Assembly: GCF_900299535.1 (NCBI RefSeq)
Contig: NZ_OMKE01000023.1
Span: forward strand, 372,001 to 436,000
Origin: Aquimarina aquimarini
GTDB lineage: Bacteria > Bacteroidota > Bacteroidia > Flavobacteriales > Flavobacteriaceae
Direction: 5' to 3'
DNA length: 64,000 bases
Part shown: positions 54,040-62,217 of the stretch, one piece after another
Numbering within the stretch: position 1 is the stretch's first letter
How the letters are laid out: each line of letters opens with the position of its first letter
Program-made: the position numbers and the translations under genes
Notes under the pieces: model-generated
What the model saw: the letters and a program-made list of their open reading frames with translations, nothing else
The model's database searches: none
What the model was told of the DNA's origin: nothing

Positions 54040-55548
54040 CTATTCCAAATTTCTACGAACTATTTCTTCTCCTAGTTCTCCAAAATATTCTGATAAGATT
54101 TTTTGCCATATGGCCATTCCATTCTCTGAATTTGCAAATAATACTAATCCGTTTTTTGAGTTTTTAAAGATTACAGCTATTGTTTTTGTACCATAATCCC
54201 CACCAGTATGCATAAATGCAGTTTCATTATTTGGTAAGTTAGATAACATTTGCATTCCTAAACTCCAATCAATCCCATCTTTTTCATTTGCTTGGACTTT
54301 TAAAAATTCATTATAAGTTTTTTCATACAAGCCTGCGCCATTTAAAACATATATTAAAAATTTAGAGTAATCTTCTATTGTCGTTAATAAGTTTGCAGAA
54401 GCATTTGCTACATTATACTTTTTATATTCTATTGGTTTTCCGTTTTCATCGTGTTCAACTGCATATTGTGTTTCATCAATTTCATTAGTCCAATAAAAAT
54501 GAGTACTATTCATTCCAAGTAAGGCAAACAATTTTTCTTGTGCAATTTCTTCAAAATTGCGTTTAAATTTCTTTTCAATCGCTTTACGTAAGTATTCGAA
54601 GCCTTCTCCTGAATATTGCCATTTTGTTCCTGGTTCAAATTGAAAAAATAGCTTATTATCATCTGTTAAATACCTCCAGTTAGGGAAACCTGATTGGTGA
54701 GACAAGATATGTCTTGTTGTTAGTTTATTTAAATATTTATTATCCTTTATATCTTCATCTATAAAGTATTTTGAAACAGGTTCATCCAAATTCCAGATAC
54801 CTTCATTAATCAGTTTTAATACAACAAAGGTTGTGATTGGTTTTGTTAAGGATGCAACTTTATATATACTGTTATTGGAAATTGGTTGACTTGATTTTTT
54901 ATTTCCAAATGTTCGTATTTGTTGAAGACTACCATTTTTAATTATTCCTAACGCTATAGATGGAATTTTGTGTTTCATTAATAGCTCTTCTATTTTTTTG
55001 TCTTTATCAAACAGAGGAAGTGCATAATCAGCCTTGAATCTATTACCATAACCTTTTGCAGGTTTATGGTCATAACTCAAAATTCGTTTAGCTTTCCATT
55101 CTCCATTTTCTAAAATCCAAGTAGTTATAAATTTTGCATAACCCGTTATATAAATCTCTTTATTTGGTTCTTTAATATGAAAATTATGTTCGCCTTTTTG
55201 AATAGCACCATATAATTGCCCATTGTTTTTTAAAGGATAGACTTCAAGGGTTTCAGATAGTAATTTTCGTATTGGTTTATAATTAGAATTATTGCAGATA
55301 TTTTTTGAAAAAGCGCCATAAAACTGTTCTAAATTTTGAGTACCACTTACGTCATGAAAAAACTCTAAATCTTTGTGAAGTACCTTTTTTAATGCAATGT
55401 AGTTACATTTGTTAAAGCCTTCATCAAAAATAAGACTATCCATTTTTTTTAGTTCAATAAATAAGTATGAATTATTTTTGACTTGTGCAATACTGTTTTT
55501 AAATGTTAGAATTAATACGATTGCTAAAATTAGTTTGTAGAATTTCAT
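54040..55548 (-). CDS. Serine hydrolase (class C beta-lactamase/PBP type) with N-terminal SnoaL/DUF4440-like domain
   Basis: 502 residues with signal peptide (MKFYKLILAIVLILTFKNSIAQ). Residues about 25-165 resemble a DUF4440/SnoaL-like cone (KVLHKDLEFFHDVSGTQNLEQF, KFITTWILENGEWKAKRIL). From about 185 a beta-lactamase-type domain follows: Ser-x-x-Lys in YKVASLTKPITTFV, Tyr in WQYSGEGFEYL, and HTGG in AFMHTGGDYGTK. Probable periplasmic peptidase/esterase; true lactamase activity is not implied. A stand-alone cassette gene. Confidence 0.85.
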   Translation of the reverse strand: MKFYKLILAIVLILTFKNSIAQVKNNSYLFIELKKMDSLIFDEGFNKCNYIALKKVLHKDLEFFHDVSGTQNLEQFYGAFSKNICNNSNYKPIRKLLSETLEVYPLKNNGQLYGAIQKGEHNFHIKEPNKEIYITGYAKFITTWILENGEWKAKRILSYDHKPAKGYGNRFKADYALPLFDKDKKIEELLMKHKIPSIALGIIKNGSLQQIRTFGNKKSSQPISNNSIYKVASLTKPITTFVVLKLINEGIWNLDEPVSKYFIDEDIKDNKYLNKLTTRHILSHQSGFPNWRYLTDDNKLFFQFEPGTKWQYSGEGFEYLRKAIEKKFKRNFEEIAQEKLFALLGMNSTHFYWTNEIDETQYAVEHDENGKPIEYKKYNVANASANLLTTIEDYSKFLIYVLNGAGLYEKTYNEFLKVQANEKDGIDWSLGMQMLSNLPNNETAFMHTGGDYGTKTIAVIFKNSKNGLVLFANSENGMAIWQKILSEYFGELGEEIVRRNLE

Positions 55549-55648
55549 TTTAATTTTGATTGATATTTGAAATTACAAATCTCTTGATACCAATTAAAAT
55601 ATAAGTAAAAATATTACCGACAATTATATGACAAACTCCTGACAAATA

Positions 55649-56194
55649 TTATAAAAAACTGAAATTTAATTTTATATACAGTTTTTGGTTTTTATCTAAT
55701 TCTCTGGTGTTTCTAACAATTATAAATAGATTGACAATAGGGAAACTGATTAATGACATTAAAAATAATTGCTTGGTGATTCCAAACCATTTAGGGATAA
55801 ATAGACTTAAAGCAATCACTACAAAAGCAATAATTGTATACAAAATTTGTACAGAAACAATCTGTTTATTCACTTCATTTACTTGTTTTTTATACTTCAT
55901 AATAAAAAAGGGTAGTAAAATGTTGAGTGGTGGAAAAATGACACCAACTATAGATGAAAGATTAATAAATTTTGAATGTTGATAATTTATAGTTTTTGTA
56001 TCTAATTCTGATTTAGATGTTCTTAATTCACCTTCTGAAACTCCCAAAGCCTTTGCTAAAACTTTTAAAGTATGTCCTTTGGGTTCTGTTCCTTTTTCAA
56101 TTCGCTGAATTGTTCTAGTAGAAACACTTGCTTTTTCAGCTAATTCCTCTTGAGTGAGATTTAGTTTTTCTCGATATTTTAAAAGTTTATTCAA
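55649..56194 (-). CDS. XRE-family regulator with membrane domain
   Basis: 181 residues. Helix-turn-helix about 6-58: REKLNLTQEELAEKASVSTRTIQRIEKGTEPKGHTLKVLAKALGV. After a linker, three or four membrane helices (FINLSSIVGVIFPPLNILLPFFIM, VQILYTIIAFVVIALSLFIP, LFLMSLISFPIVNLFIIV). Membrane-tethered XRE proteins of this layout occur widely in Flavobacteriia; target unknown. The 100 bases downstream show no clear palindromic element. Confidence 0.85.
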   Translation of the reverse strand: MNKLLKYREKLNLTQEELAEKASVSTRTIQRIEKGTEPKGHTLKVLAKALGVSEGELRTSKSELDTKTINYQHSKFINLSSIVGVIFPPLNILLPFFIMKYKKQVNEVNKQIVSVQILYTIIAFVVIALSLFIPKWFGITKQLFLMSLISFPIVNLFIIVRNTRELDKNQKLYIKLNFSFL

Positions 56195-56317
56195 TCTCTA
56201 AAATCTTTCTTTCGTATGGTAGACAACATTTTGTATATGAAAAGTTGCAGATTTGTGGGTACAATTTTTCAGTAAAAAACAAAGATAACAGAAAAGAACT
56301 GAACTTTAAGTTTAGCA

Positions 56318-56380
56318 CTTAACTACTATTTTTTATATAGGTTGTGGCTGTTGTACAAGTTAATAAAAATGCAAGATATG
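56318..56380 (+). repeat. Half-element plus probable IS left-end scrap
   Basis: TTATATAGGTTGTGGCTGTTGTACAAG (56333-56359) matches the right arm of the element at 62333-62359; the next bases TTAATAAAAATGCAAGATA match 62360-62378, inside the IS1182-type left flank. The matching left arm is not found. It lies 15-30 nt from the stop of the DUF4932 gene. Confidence 0.5.
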
Positions 56381-56394
56381 GTGCCAGTAGTTTT

Positions 56395-57438
56395 TTATTT
56401 CATTCGTTCAATTAAAATTGGATAAAACTCACTAAATTTCGAATATTTTTCTCTGTTGTTTTCATATTCTTTTAAAATTTCTACAATATTACCTACTAAT
56501 GAAAATCCAATAGTTTTTTCGTAATCTAAAAGTTCTTTAGCTTTTTCTATTCCAAAATTTCTATTTGCTATTCTTATTGTTATTGCTCTTATTATAAGTT
56601 CGTTAAAAAGATATTTCCATTCACTATAAGCTTGGCTTTGTCCATCTTTTTTTAAACTTTCAGTGTAATATTTTTCTTTAATAGTTTCTATTTCATCATG
56701 AAATTTTTCCATTAAAGGATTTACAAAAGAATGACCAAATTCATGTAAAATCATATCCATTTCAAGGTATTCTTTTTCAAAATATGGGAGATGTTCAATT
56801 TCTCCATTCGGTCCAATTATAGCATAAACTTCTTTTTTTTCATCTGCTATGAATTTTGAATTGAAACCTCCTGAATGAACTAATGGTGAGAGAATTAAAT
56901 TATAGGAACCTAATTCGCTTCCGTAATATTTTTCTAAATAAGTTGGAAGATGTTGAATAGATTTAGATTGTTTAACTTGATTAATGACTTTCTCATTCAA
57001 TTCTTTTACTTCGATTAAATATGCTTGAAATAAGGAATCTTGATTAAAGGAAATAAACTCTTTTTTGAATTTTTTAATTAGATAGTCTCCTTTGCTTTCA
57101 TCAAAAGAATCAGGATTTATGACTTCTCTTACTTTATTCAATTCAGGAAATTCCCCGAATTGTAGAACCCAATCTGTAACGTTATTAAAATTAAAATCGT
57201 GTTTTTTAGATAATGTGTCAAATAAAGCTACTGCCTTATGGTTCTTCAGAGCTTTAAAATTATTTTTCAGCTTTGATTTGTAAAGATTGTCGTGATTACT
57301 GACTAGAAAGTAATTATCTAAAAATGCTATTGAATAGATGGTTTCTACCCTTTCGTCAATTGTAATGTTTAATTTCGATTTTTGTCCGATACTTGTTAAA
57401 GAAGCTAAAAGTAGAATTAGCAAAATAGTTTTTTTCAT
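56395..57438 (-). CDS. DUF4932 secreted metalloprotease-like protein
   Basis: 347 residues from ATG 57438, chosen because the signal peptide MKKTILLILLLASLTSIGQ starts there; the ATG at 57453 would add five residues. A zinc-protease motif HEFGHSF sits at about residue 233 (EMDMILHEFGHSFVNPL), and the sequence up to it (PLVHSGGFNSKF, AIIGPNGEIEHLPYF) matches the DUF4932 layout. Probably a periplasmic or secreted peptidase. Single-gene cassette with element-like sequences on both sides. Confidence 0.82.
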   Translation of the reverse strand: MKKTILLILLLASLTSIGQKSKLNITIDERVETIYSIAFLDNYFLVSNHDNLYKSKLKNNFKALKNHKAVALFDTLSKKHDFNFNNVTDWVLQFGEFPELNKVREVINPDSFDESKGDYLIKKFKKEFISFNQDSLFQAYLIEVKELNEKVINQVKQSKSIQHLPTYLEKYYGSELGSYNLILSPLVHSGGFNSKFIADEKKEVYAIIGPNGEIEHLPYFEKEYLEMDMILHEFGHSFVNPLMEKFHDEIETIKEKYYTESLKKDGQSQAYSEWKYLFNELIIRAITIRIANRNFGIEKAKELLDYEKTIGFSLVGNIVEILKEYENNREKYSKFSEFYPILIERMK

Positions 57439-57476
57439 TAACTGTGTTTTCATATAAAGACTACTTTTTTTAAATT

Positions 57477-57614
57477 GTTACCCTACTTTTCGATTTATTT
57501 GCGCATTGGTTGCTAACTTTTACTTCTGGCAAACATTGTGCCTTACCAAAAATACAACAACCATTCGATTCATCACTTAACTGCTATGACATCATAATAT
57601 AGTGTTGCTATACG
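57477..57614. repeat. Intergenic element family B, copy 1
   Basis: Shares its layout with 58691-58837: GTTACC-CTA at the left, TTTTCGATTT, TGCGCATTGGTTGC, then an identical CCTTACCAAAAATACAA (57541-57557), CTTAACTGCTATGA, and GTGTTGCTATACG at the right. TTGGTTG and CAACCA form an internal stem. It ends 4 nt from the stop of the acyl-carrier-like gene. Confidence 0.75.
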
Positions 57615-57617
57615 TTT

Positions 57618-58211
57618 TTAATCTATTCCCAAGTCATTCGTAAAAGAATGATGCATTTCAATTTCACTTAATGGAACTCCAGTTTGATATTCTACTAGTC
57701 CACAAATAATCCTTTCAATTTCATATTTACTTGAAATATCTTCGATTGAGATTAATTCATCTGAATTCATTGAAATTATCCAATCCGTGAATTTCCTCAA
57801 AGTGTTTTCTGCAACAGGTTCAGTTCGATCAAATATTTTAAACCCTAGAAATTTCACTTCCTTATTAAGAGTCTTGTCCAAGTCTAGGTCAACTAATTCG
57901 GGTATTTTGAGTCCAATTTTAATTTCCAATCTTTTCCAGTCAGATTGTAAATCCGTTTTGCTTAGTAAATCCGACATTTTTGTGTTCGGAGTAATATTCG
58001 CTTTTTCATTACCGAACTCTTCAAATGCTTGCCTTGTCCGATAAAATACTATTTGAGATAAACACTTGTCATTTGGCTTCAACTTTATTTTTTCGAAAAT
58101 CGAATCCGCCATTTGTTGAAGAGTAGCAATATTTTCAGCCTCCGCGTCTGGAATCGAAACACCGAATTTATCTTCAAAAGACATTAACAATTCTACTGAG
58201 TCTAGTCCCAT
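57618..58211 (-). CDS. Acyl-carrier-like protein with halves in swapped order
   Basis: 197 residues. It starts at the phosphopantetheine site: MGLDSVELLMSFEDKFGVSI, PDAEAENIATLQQMADSI reads as the second half of an acyl carrier protein, with Ser5 as cofactor acceptor. The last 25 residues (GLVEYQTGVPLSEIEMHHSF, TNDLGID) read as the first half of an ACP and stop where the DSL serine would come. About 110 residues of unrelated helical sequence (QSDWKRLEIKIGLKIPEL) join them. The protein therefore looks circularly permuted. Upstream a 55-codon gene overlaps its start (TAATG). No synthase genes are near. The function is unknown. Confidence 0.75.
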   Translation of the reverse strand: MGLDSVELLMSFEDKFGVSIPDAEAENIATLQQMADSIFEKIKLKPNDKCLSQIVFYRTRQAFEEFGNEKANITPNTKMSDLLSKTDLQSDWKRLEIKIGLKIPELVDLDLDKTLNKEVKFLGFKIFDRTEPVAENTLRKFTDWIISMNSDELISIEDISSKYEIERIICGLVEYQTGVPLSEIEMHHSFTNDLGID

Positions 58212-58378
58212 TATTTATATTTTAGCGCTTTTTCTAATTCAATATCATAACCAATTCCGAACTGAAAATATTTGATTTCTCCATTTTTTAGATCAGTAGC
58301 GAATCGTTTTTCCATTTCTTTACAAGTTTCTATTTCAGAGTATTCAGAGTACCTTATTGTTAATCTGAACATATTCAT
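58211..58378 (-). CDS. Small open reading frame coupled to the acyl-carrier-like gene
   Basis: 55 codons on minus from ATG 58378 (a second ATG at 58372 gives 53). Protein begins MNMFRLTIRYSEYSEIETCK and ends GIGYDIELEKALKYK. Its stop TAA shares a base with the ATG of the downstream gene (TAATG), and it overlaps the 3' end of the upstream 98-residue gene by 35 nt. The composition is protein-like. This supports translational coupling, but expression is unproven. Confidence 0.5.
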   Translation of the reverse strand: MNMFRLTIRYSEYSEIETCKEMEKRFATDLKNGEIKYFQFGIGYDIELEKALKYK

Positions 58379-58640
58379 AAATTTGGACAAACAGATATAA
58401 GTTTAGAGTAAGACAAATTCCAAACGCTCCTAACATAATTTTAGTCAATACATTCTGCCAATTGCTATTGGAAAAATATAGTCCAACACATAAAATTCCA
58501 ATTCCAAAGAACCATTTAGAATATTTTAATTCCACTGGATCAAAACTCGCTTCAGTCAATGCATTATTGTGGTTATAATACAACAACACAAAGCCTAAAA
58601 TAGCTAAAGTCAGAAGTGTATATTTAGTCTTTGAATTCAA
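58344..58640 (-). CDS. Small membrane protein with three helices
   Basis: 98 residues: helices at YTLLTLAILGFVLLYY, WFFGIGILCVGLYF and IMLGAFGICLTLNLYLFVQI. No family recognised. It is the first gene of a three-gene cassette (membrane protein, 55-aa ORF, acyl-carrier-like protein). Confidence 0.6.
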   Translation of the reverse strand: MNSKTKYTLLTLAILGFVLLYYNHNNALTEASFDPVELKYSKWFFGIGILCVGLYFSNSNWQNVLTKIMLGAFGICLTLNLYLFVQIYEYVQINNKVL

Positions 58641-58670
58641 TTTTTTGAATGTTCGTTAAGATAAATATAT

Positions 58671-58837
58671 GTGTCGTAGCAGGGCAAAATGTTACCTAGC
58701 TTTTCGATTTTTCTTGTGCATTGGTTGCTTCCCGAAGCGTCGGGATTCTTTTTGCAAGTATTGCGCCTTACCAAAAATACAATAACCTTTCGATTGTTCA
58801 CTTAGCTGCTATGATAACATGATACAGTGTTACCTGC
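58671..58837. repeat. Intergenic element family B, copy 2
   Basis: Homologous to 57477-57614 over about 140 bases with an identical CCTTACCAAAAATACAA (58766-58782). A GC hairpin CCCGA-AGCG-TCGGG is present at 58732-58745, absent from copy 1. Outer arms GTGTCGTAGCAG (58671-58682) and CTGCTATGATAACAT (58806-58820) are partly complementary. It ends 6 nt from the stop of the serine hydrolase gene. Confidence 0.75.
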
Positions 58838-58843
58838 TTTATT

Positions 58844-59956
58844 CTATTCATTGATAACTAATTCCAAAAATGATTTAGCAAAATCTGATGATAATACATC
58901 TCCTTTTCCCAATTCAAAAGGTGCACTTAATCCTTCACTATTAGCCAATAGAACTAATGTCAAGTTTTTTTCTAATACTTTTAAATAAAGTCCTGAATAT
59001 GAATTTGGTTGCCATCCATTGTGCCAAATCAAAGTATAACCTTTATATTTTTGAGTGAACCAACCAAGTCCATATGGTGATATATCTCCATTATTCAATA
59101 TTAATGGCTGGAATTGTTCTTTTTTAGTACTTTCTTTTACCAATAAATTTTGGTTTATCGCATTGTCAAATTTCATTAAATCTGTAACGGTTGATATTAT
59201 TCCCGCACCAGCATTTAATTCAAGGTCAGGATATTCTCCAATTTCGAATGTTCCATTACTCTTTATAATATATGGCTTAGCAAGAGATTTAATGACATTT
59301 GGTTTAGAAGTGTCTAATTGAGATGATAAAGAATTTTTCAGATTTAACTTTTTTATTATCAAATTATCAACCAATATGTCAAATTTTGATAGAGTAACTG
59401 TTTCAATAACGTCAGAAAGCATTCCAAATAAGAAACCGTTATATTTATAGCTTTCTCCAGGTACTTTTTCAGCCGTATGAGATAGATGATGTTTTAAAGT
59501 TATGTCATCTCTATTTGGTTGATATTGATTTAACAGGAAAGAGTATTCTGGCATATCTGTATTAAAATATCCTAAAATCCTTTCACAGGAACCTAAATAA
59601 TCTGGATAATAATCTTTAATCTTCCAATCAAGATTAATTTTACCATCTTCCACAAGTTTCATTAAAACTGCTACGGTAAAAGGCTTAGTAATTGAAGCAA
59701 TTCTAAAAGGTGTATTTGGTGTTACTTTTATTTGGTTTTCTATATCAGAAAATCCAAAGCCTTTAGAGTAGATTAAAGAATCATTTAATGAAATTCCTAC
59801 GGCTAATCCTGGAATTGAATATTCCTTTTGGAATAATAAAATTTGCTTTTCATATCTCTTAATTTGATTGTCTGATATACTTTCTTTGTCTTGAAATTTG
59901 CAAGATGTTATAAGAGAAACTGTTGTTATTAATAAAATTGTTTTTAGGTTTTTCAT
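58844..59956 (-). CDS. Lipoprotein serine hydrolase, beta-lactamase/PBP family
   Basis: 370 residues with lipobox (TTVSLITSCKFQD). Ser-x-x-Lys in FRIASITKPFTVAV (about residue 88), the second motif as YKYNGFLFGML, and a changed third motif LIWHNGWQPNSYSGLYL in place of HTGG. Probable cell-wall or small-ester hydrolase. Single-gene cassette between element B copy 2 and the element at 59972. Confidence 0.85.
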   Translation of the reverse strand: MKNLKTILLITTVSLITSCKFQDKESISDNQIKRYEKQILLFQKEYSIPGLAVGISLNDSLIYSKGFGFSDIENQIKVTPNTPFRIASITKPFTVAVLMKLVEDGKINLDWKIKDYYPDYLGSCERILGYFNTDMPEYSFLLNQYQPNRDDITLKHHLSHTAEKVPGESYKYNGFLFGMLSDVIETVTLSKFDILVDNLIIKKLNLKNSLSSQLDTSKPNVIKSLAKPYIIKSNGTFEIGEYPDLELNAGAGIISTVTDLMKFDNAINQNLLVKESTKKEQFQPLILNNGDISPYGLGWFTQKYKGYTLIWHNGWQPNSYSGLYLKVLEKNLTLVLLANSEGLSAPFELGKGDVLSSDFAKSFLELVINE

Positions 59957-59971
59957 ATTGTCCTTTTATTG

Positions 59972-60110
59972 CAGGTAACGGTCTGGTGTATGAGTAGTAG
60001 AGGATTTTTAAGCAACTGCCTTCGGATAACAATATACTTTATTTAAACGCAAAAACGGTTCGAGTTTGCACTCAAACCGCTATTGCTGATACACATTGTG
60101 ACTGTTGCGC
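59972..60110. repeat. Palindromic (attC-like) element upstream of the lipoprotein hydrolase
   Basis: Left arm CAGGTAAC-GGTCTG-GTGTATGA (59972-59993), right arm TGATACAC-ATTGTGACT-GTTGCGC (60087-60110). Inner boxes are complementary, spacers 6 and 9 nt. The centre contains CGGTT-GAGT-TTGC-ACTC-AAACCG, a stable internal hairpin. The remaining stretch to 60231 is gene-free. Confidence 0.7.
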
Positions 60111-60231
60111 GACTCCAAACCTTTTTAGAATCATCATTTCTTATTTTCTAAACAAACACAACTCACTGATTATTAATACTAATTATTTAGGGTTTCGTTC
60201 AAGGTTTTAATTTTTTATCAAAAAAGATAGT

Positions 60232-60262
60232 TGTGCAGCAGTCACCATTGTTGTGCATTGGC
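60232..60262. repeat. Collapsed palindromic element after the DUF3089 gene
   Basis: GTTGTGCAGCAGTCACCATTGTTGTGCATTGG: outer word, AGTCAC spacer, then ATTGTTGTG, with no central hairpin. Same design as 50750-50777. It is 3 nt from the stop of the DUF3089 gene. Confidence 0.5.
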
Positions 60263-60264
60263 TT

Positions 60265-61481
60265 TTATTGACAATTATTAATTTTTTCATCTATTTGTTG
60301 CATCAAAGCCCATAAATAGATATGATAATCTTTTGTGTGGTAACCGAAATCTGCATAATTAGGACTATTTTGCTCTCTTTCTAAGTCGTTAGGCCTTTGG
60401 TCGTTCATCAGCGGGTTATGGTCAACACTCAATACAACTTTTTGAACATCATCTCTTTTTTGTCTTACATTATATAAACCATTAAAAGCTATAAAATTAG
60501 CTCCATTTCCTAGGCTATAGTTTGCATTTGGTGTTATGTAGTTTTCCAAAGGTTCGCTAGTCTCTCCGTAATAGCTGAAATCTTGCACGAACCAATCTTG
60601 GTTTTCATCAAAAGCACGGTAAACAAGCCCACTATTAATCAAGTAAGGGTTAAATTCAGGTAAACTAGGGTTATATCAATAAAATCCTGTTCTTCATCAA
60701 AAGAGGCCCAATTATTTATGCAACCACACTCATCTGTTGTAGTACATAATGGAATGTTTTGCCACCATCCACCTTGGTATTTCCCTTCTTGAGCATAAAC
60801 ATAACCCATACCTCCCAGAGCTGCCGTTACTAGTTTATTTCTTAAGTCAATATCATTGTCAAACAAATCACGTAATAACATTCCTAATAAGTATGAGCCT
60901 TGAGAATGTCCTGCCAAAATTATTTTATTCCCGTTATTATGATTATTAAGATAATCTAGAAATGCTGCTTTTACATCACTATATGATGTCGCAATTATAT
61001 TTGCTTGAAATTCTTTATCAATGTTTTCATCACGGTAAACCAAACCTATCGATTGTCTGTATCTTGGGGCATACATTCTACCATATTTTGATAACAGACC
61101 ACCTTGAGCCAAAATTGTTAGTGATATTATTGTTCCTGGCTGTTCTGCAATGTCTACATTTCCAGCAAATGAGTTATCTATAATTTGGGTAGGATGTACC
61201 CAAAAAACATCAATGCCAGTATTAGTATTTGAATTATTTGTTATTTGAATGGTTTGTTCAACTTGTAAATTTTCGTCAATAACATCAATATCCAAATTGT
61301 AATTAGATAAAATAGTCGTCTTATTTGGGTGAAATGCCCAATTATCTAAAGAATTATAGTCAATAGAAGACGATGGGATTTGGATTGTTTCAATTTCTTC
61401 TTGTTGCTCTGGTTCTGCGGAATCATTTTTTGAACAAGAAAACAATAAAAAAACTAACAATATTAAAACTATATTTTTCAT
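60265..61481 (-). pseudogene. DUF3089 lipase-like lipoprotein, frameshifted
   Basis: Two overlapping frames make one family member. 61481-60639 carries a lipobox (VFLLFSCSKND), FWVHPTQIIDNSFAG, the DUF3089 core YGRMYAPRYRQ and the nucleophile elbow ILAGHSQGSYLLG. It ends out of frame after DFIDITLVYLN. The second frame, starting inside at about 60670 (PSLPEFNPYLINSGLVYRAF) and ending at 60265, supplies the C-terminal part with SVDHNPLMNDQ and FGYHTKDYHIYLW. One base gained or lost at a GGG run (60668-60670) explains the break. Either a recent pseudogene or a sequencing error. Confidence 0.8.
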
Positions 61482-61537
61482 TTATAAATGTTTTTCTATT
61501 AGACTCTCTATTATCTAAATGGTTTAACTCAGCTTGT

Positions 61538-61606
61538 GCACAATGTCTCTTGTATGTTGCGTGCCAGTCGAAGACGGCATATGCACTATATAACTCTTTG
61601 TTGTGG
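61538..61606. repeat. Palindromic (attC-like) element after the ParE gene
   Basis: GCACAAT-GTCTCT-TGTATGTT on the left (61538-61558), right end GTTGTGG (61600-61606). The centre TGCGTGCCAGTC-GAA-GACGGCATATGCAC is a strong hairpin. It is 8 nt from the ParE stop. Confidence 0.55.
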
Positions 61607-61613
61607 GTAGTTT

Positions 61614-61913
61614 TTATTCAAGTATTCGTTTTTTTAAATCCATTCTCTCGTGTAAAATCCTTGTGATTTCTACATAATTTTCGTCAACAGTTCGATAGAA
61701 AATAATATGTCTATTTGCTTTTACTCCAAAGAGATTTTTAGTAATTCCGCTGTAGTTCTTTCCTAAATCAGGATTATTAGCTATTTCTTGGCAATTAGAA
61801 ATCAACATTTCATAGTATTTGTCGGCTTGTTTTTCTGACCAAACCTCAAAAGTATAATCCCAAATCTTTGATAAATCCTCAACCGCTATATTAGTCAGCT
61901 TAAATTTAGCCAT
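61614..61913 (-). CDS. parE: ParE/RelE-family toxin
   Basis: 99 residues, ParE-type fold: DLSKIWDYTFEVWSEKQADKYYEML, NPDLGKNYSGI and FYRTVDENYVEITRILHERMDLKKRI are the family landmarks. ParE toxins poison DNA gyrase; RelE relatives cut mRNA, and the subtype is not certain. It overlaps the antitoxin gene by 8 nt. A toxin-antitoxin pair in a cassette array would help keep the array from being lost. Confidence 0.9.
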   Translation of the reverse strand: MAKFKLTNIAVEDLSKIWDYTFEVWSEKQADKYYEMLISNCQEIANNPDLGKNYSGITKNLFGVKANRHIIFYRTVDENYVEITRILHERMDLKKRILE

Positions 61914-62157
61914 TCGAGTGTTTTTTTGCTTTTAGAGATTTAAGATGCTCTTTGGGATTAAAATCGTGAGCAATTCCGCTGTCAATTCCTTCTTGAATAG
62001 CATTTTTTAAGGCTACAGTTTTACTTTCTTCTTCCTCTAGAAGCCTTAATCCTGCACGGATTACTTCACTTACATTTTTAAACCGTCCTTCACGTATTCG
62101 ACTCTGAATGAATTGATCAAAATAATTTCCGAGTGATATTGATGTATTTTTACTCAT
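61906..62157 (-). CDS. parD: ParD-family antitoxin
   Basis: 83 residues from ATG 62157; an ATG at 62205 would add 16 residues unlike the family. Ribbon-helix-helix N-terminus SKNTSISLGNYFDQFIQSRI, then GRFKNVSEVIRAGLRLLEEEE. The C-terminal tail (DFNPKEHLKSLKAKKH) wraps the toxin in this family. It is the promoter-proximal partner of ParE and probably autoregulates the pair. Confidence 0.9.
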   Translation of the reverse strand: MSKNTSISLGNYFDQFIQSRIREGRFKNVSEVIRAGLRLLEEEESKTVALKNAIQEGIDSGIAHDFNPKEHLKSLKAKKHSNG

Positions 62158-62217
62158 TTTAATATTATTTATTTCAAAAATACCAAAAATTGGTAAAAAA
62201 CACAAGTTTAGTGATTA

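Noticed and set aside
60050..60090. tRNA-like GGTTCGA word
   Set aside because: It is the central hairpin of the element at 59972; no cloverleaf can be drawn.
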